Below, piece after piece: positions 1 through 8,981 of a stretch of 16,142 bases of DNA. Position numbers and translations under genes: made by a program. Each line of letters opens with the position of its first letter. Position 1 is the stretch's first letter. This DNA is from Methanocalculus sp. (GTDB lineage: Archaea > Halobacteriota > Methanomicrobia > Methanomicrobiales > Methanocorpusculaceae). The notes beneath the pieces are model-generated. The model was not told where the DNA came from. It searched no databases and saw only the letters and a list, made by a program, of their open reading frames with translations. The stretch lies in contig NZ_JARVGN010000004.1 in assembly GCF_029762515.1 (NCBI RefSeq), positions 1 to 16,142 of the forward strand, in the 5' to 3' direction.

Positions 1-1
1 C

Positions 2-226
2 CCCTCTTTGACAATGCGATCCATTAACCTCAATATAGGGTTTCAATCCCTATCGGGTTTTCTAAGTTCTTGCGACCCCTCTTTGACAATGCGATCCATT
101 AACCTCAATATAGGGTTTCAATCCCTATCGGGTTTTCTAAGTTCTTGCGACCCCTCTTTGACAATGCGATCCATTAACCTCAATATAGGGTTTCAATCCC
201 TATCGGGTTTTCTAAGTTCTTGCGAC
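2..226 (-). repeat. Tandem triplication of one spacer-repeat unit
   Basis: Three identical 75-bp units (2-76, 77-151, 152-226) each hold the same 38-nt spacer plus one repeat. The spacer copies are at 2-39, 77-114 and 152-189. They lie at the trailer, leader-distal end, so these are the oldest spacers visible. Recombination or slippage between repeats is the likely cause, because independent acquisition would not give three adjacent identical spacers. The run touches the window edge, so more copies may lie outside, and a collapsed or expanded assembly cannot be excluded. Confidence 0.95.
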
Positions 227-1071
227 CGGCACGCCAGGGCGTTCCTGTGGGGCGGCCTCAAGGTTTCAATCCCTATCGGGTTTTCTAAGTTCTTGCGACG
301 CCCGACGAAATATTTGGCAATCACCCGATCACCCGGTTTCAATCCCTATCGGGTTTTCTAAGTTCTTGCGACAGGGAAGTCATAATCGGTACCACTCATT
401 CCATCAGCCGTTTCAATCCCTATCGGGTTTTCTAAGTTCTTGCGACCTGATTTAATGTCGTCATTTAGATCACCTGTACCCTGCGTTTCAATCCCTATCG
501 GGTTTTCTAAGTTCTTGCGACCCCGCCCCTTCCGCTGAAACAGCGCCGATTGCGGGTGTTTCAATCCCTATCGGGTTTTCTAAGTTCTTGCGACCCCTTC
601 TGCAGTTTATCCAAACAGCCCTTACACAAGTTTCAATCCCTATCGGGTTTTCTAAGTTCTTGCGACTCAATACCCTGCGCATGCTCGTCTGGGCGGGTAT
701 CCGGGTTTCAATCCCTATCGGGTTTTCTAAGTTCTTGCGACGGAGGCTCCCGGGACGGTGAACAGGATCATGATCATGTTTCAATCCCTATCGGGTTTTC
801 TAAGTTCTTGCGACCGAGGTGTCGACAGGAGAGGAGAGCGATGCTGCCCCAAGTTTCAATCCCTATCGGGTTTTCTAAGTTCTTGCGACGAGAGAATCAT
901 GGACGGCCTCGGCCACCCGCTCGAGTTTCAATCCCTATCGGGTTTTCTAAGTTCTTGCGACATCCTGCATCTTCGGCGGATAGTTGCACGAAAACGCATG
1001 GTTTCAATCCCTATCGGGTTTTCTAAGTTCTTGCGACCCCCGGAAATGGTGGAGGATCCGATAATGGTATT

Positions 1072-1108
1072 GTTTCAATCCCTATCGGGTTTTCTAATTT
1101 CTTGCGAC
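1072..1108 (-). repeat. Single variant CRISPR repeat (G to T at repeat base 27)
   Basis: This is the only repeat I find that differs from the consensus: base 1098 is T where all others have G (plus strand). On the crRNA strand this is a C to A change in the 5' half of the repeat. It lies outside the CCC-GATA-GGG hairpin and outside the ATTGAAAC handle, so processing should be unaffected. Confidence 0.93.
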
Positions 1109-4100
1109 GATAATAAAATAAGTGGAGACGACGACGCACGGAAAGGTTTCAATCCCTATCGGGTTTTCTAAGTTCTTGCGACCTCCTCTATTCCTCTTCA
1201 AAAGGTCAAAGAACGTAACGTTTCAATCCCTATCGGGTTTTCTAAGTTCTTGCGACCCATCATGCAGGAGACCGGGGAGTTTAAGGAGGTCGTTGTTTCA
1301 ATCCCTATCGGGTTTTCTAAGTTCTTGCGACAATGATTGAACCTCCCCCGGACGGTCCGGATCACCTTGTTTCAATCCCTATCGGGTTTTCTAAGTTCTT
1401 GCGACTCTCCTGCGGGCGGCATCTCGGAACTTTGGCTCTACGTTTCAATCCCTATCGGGTTTTCTAAGTTCTTGCGACCGGGTAGCGACCAGCATGGACG
1501 GGGTATTTGGCGGGCGTTTCAATCCCTATCGGGTTTTCTAAGTTCTTGCGACCCTCCATGCTCTCCACACGGAACAGCGGCAAATATCTGTTTCAATCCC
1601 TATCGGGTTTTCTAAGTTCTTGCGACAAGACCGGAGATGTTGACTGTCACTGGATGGTAAATGAGGTTTCAATCCCTATCGGGTTTTCTAAGTTCTTGCG
1701 ACTCTCAAAGAAAGTCGCGATGAAGCCGATCAGGATCACGTTTCAATCCCTATCGGGTTTTCTAAGTTCTTGCGACCGAGGACGGCAGCGGGATCGTGCT
1801 GCTGGACCTCGAGTTTCAATCCCTATCGGGTTTTCTAAGTTCTTGCGACTCCCCGACTACGGCGAGCACACCGTCTCGCTCACGTTTCAATCCCTATCGG
1901 GTTTTCTAAGTTCTTGCGACAGGCGCAGAAACGCCGGGCGCTTAACTACTACCACAGTTTCAATCCCTATCGGGTTTTCTAAGTTCTTGCGACGTTGCCG
2001 ACCCCCTGGGTCCCGAGCTCCTCGACCTTGTTTCAATCCCTATCGGGTTTTCTAAGTTCTTGCGACGATGGCTTGAGCGGGCGCTTGTTTGGCGATCGCT
2101 TTTTGGTTTCAATCCCTATCGGGTTTTCTAAGTTCTTGCGACGGCTACGGGATCTACGTCCACGAGCGCCAGGATCTCGTTTCAATCCCTATCGGGTTTT
2201 CTAAGTTCTTGCGACACGCGAACCGAGAAGACGAAGCGGATCCTCCCGGACGTGTTTCAATCCCTATCGGGTTTTCTAAGTTCTTGCGACGTCAGGGAGG
2301 TGGCCGATTCCGCCCGGCCGAACAAGTTTCAATCCCTATCGGGTTTTCTAAGTTCTTGCGACTCGTGAAAGCCCCCAGCGTTCCGGCCTCGAATCCGGTG
2401 ATGTTTCAATCCCTATCGGGTTTTCTAAGTTCTTGCGACCCCGCTGCCGCTGCCTCCTCGGGCGGGGGCGATATCCGTGTGTTTCAATCCCTATCGGGTT
2501 TTCTAAGTTCTTGCGACCTCGCCGATATGTGCGATCCACCGCTCGTCCGCCGTTTCAATCCCTATCGGGTTTTCTAAGTTCTTGCGACGTCACAGGAAGG
2601 GTTGCAATCGGGGTTGCAGGGTCTGGGGTTTCAATCCCTATCGGGTTTTCTAAGTTCTTGCGACCAGGAACGATACGGCGGGCAGCTGCAAGAGATATAC
2701 GTTTCAATCCCTATCGGGTTTTCTAAGTTCTTGCGACCTGCGAAATGTGCAGCACCTCAGTCGGCATCCAGGGCGTTTCAATCCCTATCGGGTTTTCTAA
2801 GTTCTTGCGACACCGAAGTAACCACAATGAGCTGATACATATGGCACGAGTTTCAATCCCTATCGGGTTTTCTAAGTTCTTGCGACAGCTCAGGGCGTCC
2901 GGGCGTGTGGAAGGCCCCCACGTTTCAATCCCTATCGGGTTTTCTAAGTTCTTGCGACCTCGGAAAACTCACCGTCAAAGACGTGATGAAAAGGTTTCAA
3001 TCCCTATCGGGTTTTCTAAGTTCTTGCGACGTCGGTAATGTCTATATGGGAGGATTCGCAGGATCTACTGTTTCAATCCCTATCGGGTTTTCTAAGTTCT
3101 TGCGACATTGATTACGGCGTCGGTTGCGTGGTCTTTGGTGGTGTTTCAATCCCTATCGGGTTTTCTAAGTTCTTGCGACCAAACATACGTGCCCCATATG
3201 CAAAAGTTTTGTTTGGTTTCAATCCCTATCGGGTTTTCTAAGTTCTTGCGACACGGCGAGAAGGTGCAGAAAGCCGTTTTTAACTACTGGTTTCAATCCC
3301 TATCGGGTTTTCTAAGTTCTTGCGACCATAGGTGCTGGAGTTGTCGGCGATCCCGCATACGTGGGTTTCAATCCCTATCGGGTTTTCTAAGTTCTTGCGA
3401 CCCAGCGCCAACAGCGTGATCAACAACGGCATGCTCGGGTTTCAATCCCTATCGGGTTTTCTAAGTTCTTGCGACTTCGGAGCGTTCAATGTCTCCAGCG
3501 ACACCGCAGACGTGTTTCAATCCCTATCGGGTTTTCTAAGTTCTTGCGACCATCAATTGTGCCGCTGGCAGAGCACCGGAGTATCTGTTTCAATCCCTAT
3601 CGGGTTTTCTAAGTTCTTGCGACTCGTGTTCTACCCGACCGCCTACGGTGCGATCCTCGGAGTTTCAATCCCTATCGGGTTTTCTAAGTTCTTGCGACTC
3701 CTGCACGTCCTCGACGACGGCCACCACGACCCGGTTTCAATCCCTATCGGGTTTTCTAAGTTCTTGCGACCGGTGGACCTGTTACCAACAGATCGACCAT
3801 ATGGGCATGTTTCAATCCCTATCGGGTTTTCTAAGTTCTTGCGACTTTAAAAATCCGTTGTCGTCGTCCTTGTACACCGCGTTTCAATCCCTATCGGGTT
3901 TTCTAAGTTCTTGCGACGATGGCCTCGAGGCAGCAATGGGCCTCAAAGCATTCAAGTTTCAATCCCTATCGGGTTTTCTAAGTTCTTGCGACTCCCTCGA
4001 TAATGTGGCGATCATTCACCCCGAAATGCGTTTCAATCCCTATCGGGTTTTCTAAGTTCTTGCGACTTTTTCCCATTCTTCCCCGTCCCCCACGGAATAA

Positions 4101-4880
4101 AGAAGTTTCAATCCCTATCGGGTTTTCTAAGTTCTTGCGACCCTATCGACCGTGCAATGCTGCTCAATATCGCCACGGAGTTTCAATCCCTATCGGGTTT
4201 TCTAAGTTCTTGCGACGCACCGAGCACAATAGTATTGTTTCGCCATTGTCATGTTTCAATCCCTATCGGGTTTTCTAAGTTCTTGCGACCATCGCCCTGA
4301 TCGGGCAGACCAAGGCCGACGTGCGGGAGTTTCAATCCCTATCGGGTTTTCTAAGTTCTTGCGACGCATTCTCGGGGGCACCTGATGACGACCGTGTACG
4401 TGGTTTCAATCCCTATCGGGTTTTCTAAGTTCTTGCGACACGTTCTGACAAACTCACCCCTTATCGAACTCGGCGTTTCAATCCCTATCGGGTTTTCTAA
4501 GTTCTTGCGACGTCAAGGAGCTCAGCGAGCCGACCGCATTCGTATTTGTTTCAATCCCTATCGGGTTTTCTAAGTTCTTGCGACTCAAGTATTATCTCTC
4601 AAGCCAGCACGGGAACACCTAGTTTCAATCCCTATCGGGTTTTCTAAGTTCTTGCGACACGCCTATTTTGTGCCGGAAATACATTCGGACGCCGTCGTTT
4701 CAATCCCTATCGGGTTTTCTAAGTTCTTGCGACTTTGAGGCCATAGACGCGGCTATAGGTGTCCTTCGGAGTTTCAATCCCTATCGGGTTTTCTAAGTTC
4801 TTGCGACCCCTGTATCATCATGGCGAGTTCGAGCGGGATCCCCGTTTCAATCCCTATCGGGTTTTCTAAGTTCTTGCGAC

Positions 4881-5046
4881 TGCCCCCTATTTTCGGTCTA
4901 ATCGCGGGTTTAGAGGAGGGAACGTCGTAAATTTTTACATCAAAATCATGACCGTCTGCTGTACCTGGATATGATAAAGGGTCATGAATTTCTATGCAAA
5001 CAGAATCTATCTGGTTTATGTGGTATCACGTTTTTGATCAATGATC
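4881..5046 (-). promoter_or_regulatory. CRISPR leader with putative array promoter
   Basis: This 166-bp non-coding gap lies between the cas2 stop and the first leader-end repeat. It is upstream of the array in the direction inferred from the repeat handle, so it should carry the array promoter and the integration-guiding leader sequence. On the minus strand a TATA-like CCTTTATCATA (about 4980-4970) would place a transcript start near 4948, about 70 nt before the first repeat. An inverted repeat (TCATGACC at 4946-4953, GGTCATGA at 4980-4987) brackets this box. Other symmetric elements are GTAAA-TT-TTTAC at 4927-4938 and TTGATCAA at 5034-5041. The leader role is firm from position and orientation; the promoter assignment is inference. 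Confidence 0.8.
4946..4987. promoter_or_regulatory. Inverted repeat flanking the leader TATA-like box
   Basis: TCATGACC (4946-4953) and GGTCATGA (4980-4987) are perfect 8-bp inverted copies separated by 26 bp. Extending the arms to 10 bp costs one mismatch. The putative minus-strand TATA box lies just inside the right arm. Such a site could bind a dimeric regulator such as the Csa3-like protein of this locus, or be an adaptation anchor. No binding evidence is available from the sequence. Confidence 0.5.
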
Positions 5047-5313
5047 TCAGACAACATTTGAAACATTTTCCGGAGAGCGTTCCCCGATCTCTAGAATCTT
5101 TTCGACGCATCTCTGGCACAATTCGTAGAAGCGGACTTTGTCGTGTTCTTCGATGACGCTTTGGATCTTTACTTTCATCTGCACCAGCTGTACGTCAGTG
5201 AGCTCAAGCTCGAAGACGCTGTACTGCTTCCAGGCTCCATAACTTTCGAGGATGCGGAATACCCTTCGCCGAACCTTGTCTTTTGAGATGTCATATGTTA
5301 CCACGATCCGCAT
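5047..5313 (-). CDS. cas2: CRISPR-associated endonuclease/integrase subunit Cas2
   Basis: Cas2 is the structural partner of Cas1 in the spacer integrase: a Cas2 dimer bridges two Cas1 dimers and sets spacer length. The 88-residue product opens with MRIVVTYDIS, the Cas2 first strand with the conserved Asp (D8), followed by the ferredoxin-like fold of about 90 residues usual for the family. I chose ATG 5313 because it gives the canonical N-terminus and has GGTGAT (5323-5318) just upstream. In-frame GTG 5322 and ATG 5319 would add two or three residues, and GTG 5322 would overlap the cas1 stop. It is the last gene of the cas operon, translationally coupled to cas1, with the leader and array directly downstream. 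Confidence 0.96.
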   Translation of the reverse strand: MRIVVTYDISKDKVRRRVFRILESYGAWKQYSVFELELTDVQLVQMKVKIQSVIEEHDKVRFYELCQRCVEKILEIGERSPENVSNVV

Positions 5314-5318
5314 AACCA

Positions 5319-6356
5319 TCACCTTGTAAAGACCAGGGGGTGGTACTGCTTCATCTCGCCCGTAATTGCTTTTCGAAGAAGGATTGCCTGCATGATCACC
5401 GACCGACGTTTTGTTACAGCGTACTTGAATTTCGGGTGATTGAACGTCTCCTTCATGTAATCATCGTACAACGAGAGATATTTCTTAAGAGCATGATCCT
5501 TGAGTCGGTTATCCGATCCAAAATCATCATGATCGAGGATTCGCTGGTTCACCAGTCGCAGGGCGAATGCATCGCAGAATATCGGCCTGAACTCTTCTAA
5601 TAGATCGAGAGCAAGCGCCGGCCTCCCGTGTCGGTCGGTGTGCATCACCCCAATATAAGGATCGAGATTATACTGCCGAAGCCCACTCATGACCTCGTTC
5701 TTCATCATCGCATACGTCAGCGATAAAAGGGAGTTGAGGTGGTCTTTTGGTGGTCGGCGAGTGCGTTTTTCAAATATCCATCCCTCGATTAAGCACTCAT
5801 TCAGATGCGCAAAGTAAATGCTGGCTGCTTCACCCTCAACTCCCCGAAGTTGGTTCATTCCTGCTGCACCCAGAACCTCAAATTCAAGCTCCTTCAACCT
5901 TTTTGGAGGTTTTATTTTCTTTCTGGCGAGCAGCGTTCTTGAATTCCGTATCTTCGCCCCGACGATCACTTTAGAGATTGCCAGTGCTCTCTCGGCATTG
6001 AGCGCTGCTTGGTGCCTGCGGATTTCTGCAATGGTGTTGTGGTCGGGGGAGAACGAACCGACATACTTTCCATACCGTGTGAAGTAGTTCACCACCATTC
6101 CATGTCTATTGCATTTTGAAAGGAATGGCGTCGAAACGGAAACATTTCCGAAGATATTTACGGTGTTGATCTTCTCCAGCGGAAATGAACTCAACACCTC
6201 GCCGCTTTCTCCATATTTTACGACAAGCCGCCCGCCGTCAATGCCAATACGGCTGCCCTGTGCGGCGACATATACCACGTCATCGTCAAACAGTCCTTCT
6301 GAGGCTTTGATGATGCGGAAAGCCTCGGCCCCCTGCTCTGCAGCATCGGATGACAA
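5319..6356 (-). CDS. cas1: CRISPR-associated endonuclease/integrase Cas1
   Basis: Cas1 is the metal-dependent integrase that joins new spacers to the leader-proximal repeat. The 345-residue product has the N-terminal beta domain (about 27-100) and the helical catalytic domain. The three metal ligands are visible: E174 in LRGVEGEAA, H239 in GVMHTDRHGRP, and E254 with neighbouring D251 in ALDLLEEFRP. The start is TTG at 6356. GGAGG at 6370-6366 lies 9 nt upstream, the same spacing as for csc2 and csc3, and no in-frame ATG lies nearby. This start gives about 25 residues (MSSDAAEQG onward) before the usual first strand, a mild extension. It begins 4 bp after the cas4 stop and its own stop overlaps possible cas2 start codons, so it is co-translated with both as an adaptation cassette. 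Confidence 0.97.
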   Translation of the reverse strand: MSSDAAEQGAEAFRIIKASEGLFDDDVVYVAAQGSRIGIDGGRLVVKYGESGEVLSSFPLEKINTVNIFGNVSVSTPFLSKCNRHGMVVNYFTRYGKYVGSFSPDHNTIAEIRRHQAALNAERALAISKVIVGAKIRNSRTLLARKKIKPPKRLKELEFEVLGAAGMNQLRGVEGEAASIYFAHLNECLIEGWIFEKRTRRPPKDHLNSLLSLTYAMMKNEVMSGLRQYNLDPYIGVMHTDRHGRPALALDLLEEFRPIFCDAFALRLVNQRILDHDDFGSDNRLKDHALKKYLSLYDDYMKETFNHPKFKYAVTKRRSVIMQAILLRKAITGEMKQYHPLVFTR

Positions 6357-6360
6357 TTAC

Positions 6361-6915
6361 TCATGCCTCCTCAAGGATTCTTGCCTCGTACGGCATGCAG
6401 TATACCACAACGCTGCACTTGGCGCATTTCCGCGGATTTTCGCAGAACCCGGGAATTGAACCAACACGCATGGCCCTGATCGCATCCACCGTATCCACAA
6501 CCTTCCTGCGGAGGTGATCGGTAATCTCAATCGGGTGGCGCGTGTTCTTTCCGTAGAGGTATATGTAACCGGTAGCAATCCGCTCGCCGAGGTGCTCTTC
6601 CAGCAGCATAGCATATGCTGCCAGCTGGACGAGGTCGTTTTCATAGTATGATGTGCCGCGTTTCCGCTCGACAGGAACGAGCACTCCGTTTTCCTGCTCG
6701 ATCAGGTCGACCCGACCGTGGAGATGAAGATGTTCTGATTTCAGGTAGAACTCTCGATACCACCCTCCCCGGCGCCCCTGGTAGGAGTGTAGCCCGCGGC
6801 CATCAGCAAGGTGGACATTGATCTCCTGAGTCTGGTAGAACATGAGGTAATAAAGGCGACGGGGGCAGTAGAGGTACTGGTTGAGATCAGAGATGTTTAC
6901 GAGGCACCGGTTCAT
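6361..6915 (-). CDS. cas4: CRISPR-associated exonuclease Cas4 (Fe-S RecB-like nuclease)
   Basis: Cas4 trims prespacers and helps choose PAM-bearing DNA for Cas1-Cas2. In the 184-residue product the iron-sulphur cysteines are C17 (LYCPRRLYY) and C164, C167 and C173 near the C-terminus. C158 is an extra cysteine in that cluster. RecB-family nuclease motifs are present: H43, GRVD with D70, E83 and K85 in PVERKRG (the E-x-K motif), and Q97...Y101 in QLAAYAMLLEE. Length and motif order are those of a stand-alone Cas4. The ATG overlaps the cas3' stop by 4 bp (ATGA, 6915-6912), with GAGG a few bases upstream. cas1 follows after 4 bp, fitting a Cas4-Cas1-Cas2 module. Confidence 0.95.
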   Translation of the reverse strand: MNRCLVNISDLNQYLYCPRRLYYLMFYQTQEINVHLADGRGLHSYQGRRGGWYREFYLKSEHLHLHGRVDLIEQENGVLVPVERKRGTSYYENDLVQLAAYAMLLEEHLGERIATGYIYLYGKNTRHPIEITDHLRRKVVDTVDAIRAMRVGSIPGFCENPRKCAKCSVVVYCMPYEARILEEA

Positions 6916-8981
6916 TCAATTCCTCTTTTTCGGTTGAACTCATACACTGCACAGTCTGCATACAGAGCATCAAGCCCAAGTGCTAGACTCCCATCCTTAA
7001 AATTGATGAGCATCGTATAATCATCAAGATCATAGAGACGTTTTGATTGAAATCCTGAGTGAGATACATATCTGCAAAAAATGCCCTTTTTCCGAATTGT
7101 CTTTGAAACATCTGTAAGGTCGAGAAGTCGATCGTCCTCACTCCGTTGTCGGATTACAGGATGGATCCCGAACATCATTTCAGGAATACGCAATGTGTCT
7201 TCACAGTCCATCTGGTTAGGTCGTGCACCGTCGAGTGATACTCGACGTGGGTTTGGATTCATACCGTAAATGATTGCATACCCAACTATACGGTCGGAAA
7301 ATCCATCAACTTCCTTCCGTTGGTGATCGGGAATTCGCCCTAGAAATGTCTTTTTATCAACGATCTCCATATCAGCCCACCGGAGAAGGAAGAAAAGGCT
7401 GTATGTTCCGATTGTCTCTGAACTGGTCTGATAATATGCCAGGGATAACTCGCTGCCCCGGAAGTTACGTAATTCGTCGATTATGTCAAGATGTGTATCG
7501 CTCATCTCTTCAAGAGGTATTAACAGGGTCTTCGCATCGGCAGGTGATACGCCTGCATCGCCCAGATAATGAGCATAGATCAGGTCGCATCTCTGTCTGA
7601 GATACTCATACCGTATGTCCGAAGGGAGACCCCCTTTCAAAGGTGGATATGCACGGTGATGTTTCATTAACCTGGCTTCATGAGCACCGATACCGGTTGC
7701 TTTGCGATAGATAAATTCAAAAGCCTCAAGGTAGCCGTATCGCCATCGGAAATTGTCAAAAACTCGAGGATCCTGCATTGTCCTGCGCAGGTCACCTTCC
7801 AGCTGTTGTCGTGATATGCGCTCTAAACAGGAGAAATGACGAACCGCTTCGTCCGGAGCATAGCAGATGGCCTTGTAATGCACATCAGACTTTGGATTTC
7901 GCAGCCTTCCGAACCGTTGCAAAAACTCGCTTACCGTATAGGCCGAGAAAACAAGGCGCTGGATGGCAGAATTACCTTTGAAATCAATTCCAACTTCAAC
8001 CGCTTTATTACCAACGAGAATATCAAATGACTCGGTTATCGGATCTTTCCGAAATCCACTCACTTCACAGATTTTAAAATGAGTATTGTTCCGCAAAATT
8101 TCACTGACGAGTGCTACCTCTATGGCACTATCCAGGATTACAGCTGTCCTGAAGTCCTCTTTGAATGATAAAAAATCATCCAGGTGCTGTATGAAATGTT
8201 CTCCTGATCGAAATCGCAGTCCATGAAGGAATTCAAGATCCACTTCGGGCAGGATCAATCTTTCATCGACTACTGGATAATCACAGCGAGCATCCGCCAC
8301 AATAGGTTGGACACCGATTATATCCCGGATTTTTGCCAGTATCGAATGTTCGGGTGTTGCGGACAAAAAAATAAATTTCTGCATATTCACAGCGTTTGAC
8401 AGCAGCAAGTCATGCAGAATGAAGAGAATTAGATCTCTCTGTCGAAGATCGTAGAGGTGAAATTCATCGAAAATAACAGTTTTCAAGAAATTTTTCACCG
8501 CGGAAGGGAGATAGCCATTGTAGTAGTAACCTTTGAGCGCGTAGACGAAGATATCCGGATTTGTCACCACGATTCCACTACCGGATCGAAACATCGATCG
8601 AAGCAGATCTTCCAGAATATCGCCTCGTGTCATCCGGGGCGTTTCAGAACTATCACGCATTATTCCGAGTGTATTTGCTGTCACAAATTCGACTCTCGTC
8701 TGTGAACCCAGATGATCGCGCAGCGCGGTTATCGTTCTGAATTGGTCTTCTGCAAGGGCATTCGTCGGGTAGAGCGCTATAACAACACCAAGGTCCCCGA
8801 ACAGTGCCGGAATCGCCCAGGAATCGGTTTTCCCGGATCCTGTCGGCGCTGTAAGAAAAAGAAAAAAATTGTCGAGATTCTGAATCGTCTCGCGTGCGAT
8901 TACCTGATGTCCATAGGGGAGAAGAGAATCGAAGAGGGGTTCGGTGTTGTAGCGAGGGATTGACAAACCCTCAACGATCAC
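6912..8981 (-). CDS. cas3': Cas3' DEAD/DEAH-box helicase, type I-D (no HD domain)
   Basis: This 689-residue superfamily 2 helicase supplies the ATP-driven motor that unwinds and reels target DNA in interference. Motifs in order: Q26, Walker A APTGSGKT (45-52), YPTNALAEDQ (71-80, motif Ia), DEFH (172-175, motif II), SAT (207-209, motif III), VGNKAVEVGIDF (323-334, motif V) and QRFGRLR (355-361, motif VI). There is no N-terminal HD nuclease: the helicase core begins almost at residue 1. That is the expected I-D arrangement, with the HD domain carried by Csc3. The start is GTG 8981, which overlaps the csc1 stop as GTGA; GGAGG at 8994-8990 lies 8 nt upstream. It resembles the cyanobacterial-type Cas3 family of I-D loci. 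The stop overlaps the cas4 ATG. Confidence 0.95.
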   Translation of the reverse strand: MIVEGLSIPRYNTEPLFDSLLPYGHQVIARETIQNLDNFFLFLTAPTGSGKTDSWAIPALFGDLGVVIALYPTNALAEDQFRTITALRDHLGSQTRVEFVTANTLGIMRDSSETPRMTRGDILEDLLRSMFRSGSGIVVTNPDIFVYALKGYYYNGYLPSAVKNFLKTVIFDEFHLYDLRQRDLILFILHDLLLSNAVNMQKFIFLSATPEHSILAKIRDIIGVQPIVADARCDYPVVDERLILPEVDLEFLHGLRFRSGEHFIQHLDDFLSFKEDFRTAVILDSAIEVALVSEILRNNTHFKICEVSGFRKDPITESFDILVGNKAVEVGIDFKGNSAIQRLVFSAYTVSEFLQRFGRLRNPKSDVHYKAICYAPDEAVRHFSCLERISRQQLEGDLRRTMQDPRVFDNFRWRYGYLEAFEFIYRKATGIGAHEARLMKHHRAYPPLKGGLPSDIRYEYLRQRCDLIYAHYLGDAGVSPADAKTLLIPLEEMSDTHLDIIDELRNFRGSELSLAYYQTSSETIGTYSLFFLLRWADMEIVDKKTFLGRIPDHQRKEVDGFSDRIVGYAIIYGMNPNPRRVSLDGARPNQMDCEDTLRIPEMMFGIHPVIRQRSEDDRLLDLTDVSKTIRKKGIFCRYVSHSGFQSKRLYDLDDYTMLINFKDGSLALGLDALYADCAVYEFNRKRGIE

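Larger units (their letters stand above)
1..4880 (-). CRISPR. CRISPR array, type I-D, 66 full repeats, truncated at left edge
   Basis: A 37-bp direct repeat occurs 66 times. On the plus strand it begins GTTTCAATCCC and ends TTGCGAC. The first full copy is 40-76 and the last 4844-4880. Base 1 is the last base of a further repeat, so the array probably continues leftward. Spacers are 34-41 nt. Read on the minus strand the repeat has CCC and GGG arms around a GATA loop, followed directly by ATTGAAAC, the classic 8-nt crRNA 5' handle left by Cas6. This sets transcription on the minus strand, away from cas2, with the leader at 4881-5046 and the trailer end to the left. By eye all repeats are identical except one (1072-1108). 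Most spacers look more GC-rich than the cas genes. No protein gene lies here; the open frames crossing it are repeat-encoded artefacts. Confidence 0.99.

Noticed and set aside
1348..1360. CCGGAC-G-GTCCGG palindrome in a spacer
   Set aside because: It lies wholly inside one spacer, so it reflects the captured protospacer and not an array element.
1..4880. Many open frames across the array with repeated FQSLSGFLSSCD or VSIPIGFSKFLR peptides
   Set aside because: They are translations of the CRISPR repeat in different frames, with random spacer peptides between.
1..4880. Self-targeting spacers against the cas genes in this window
   Set aside because: Reading by eye I found no match, but a proper alignment was not possible, so this is only an absence of evidence.
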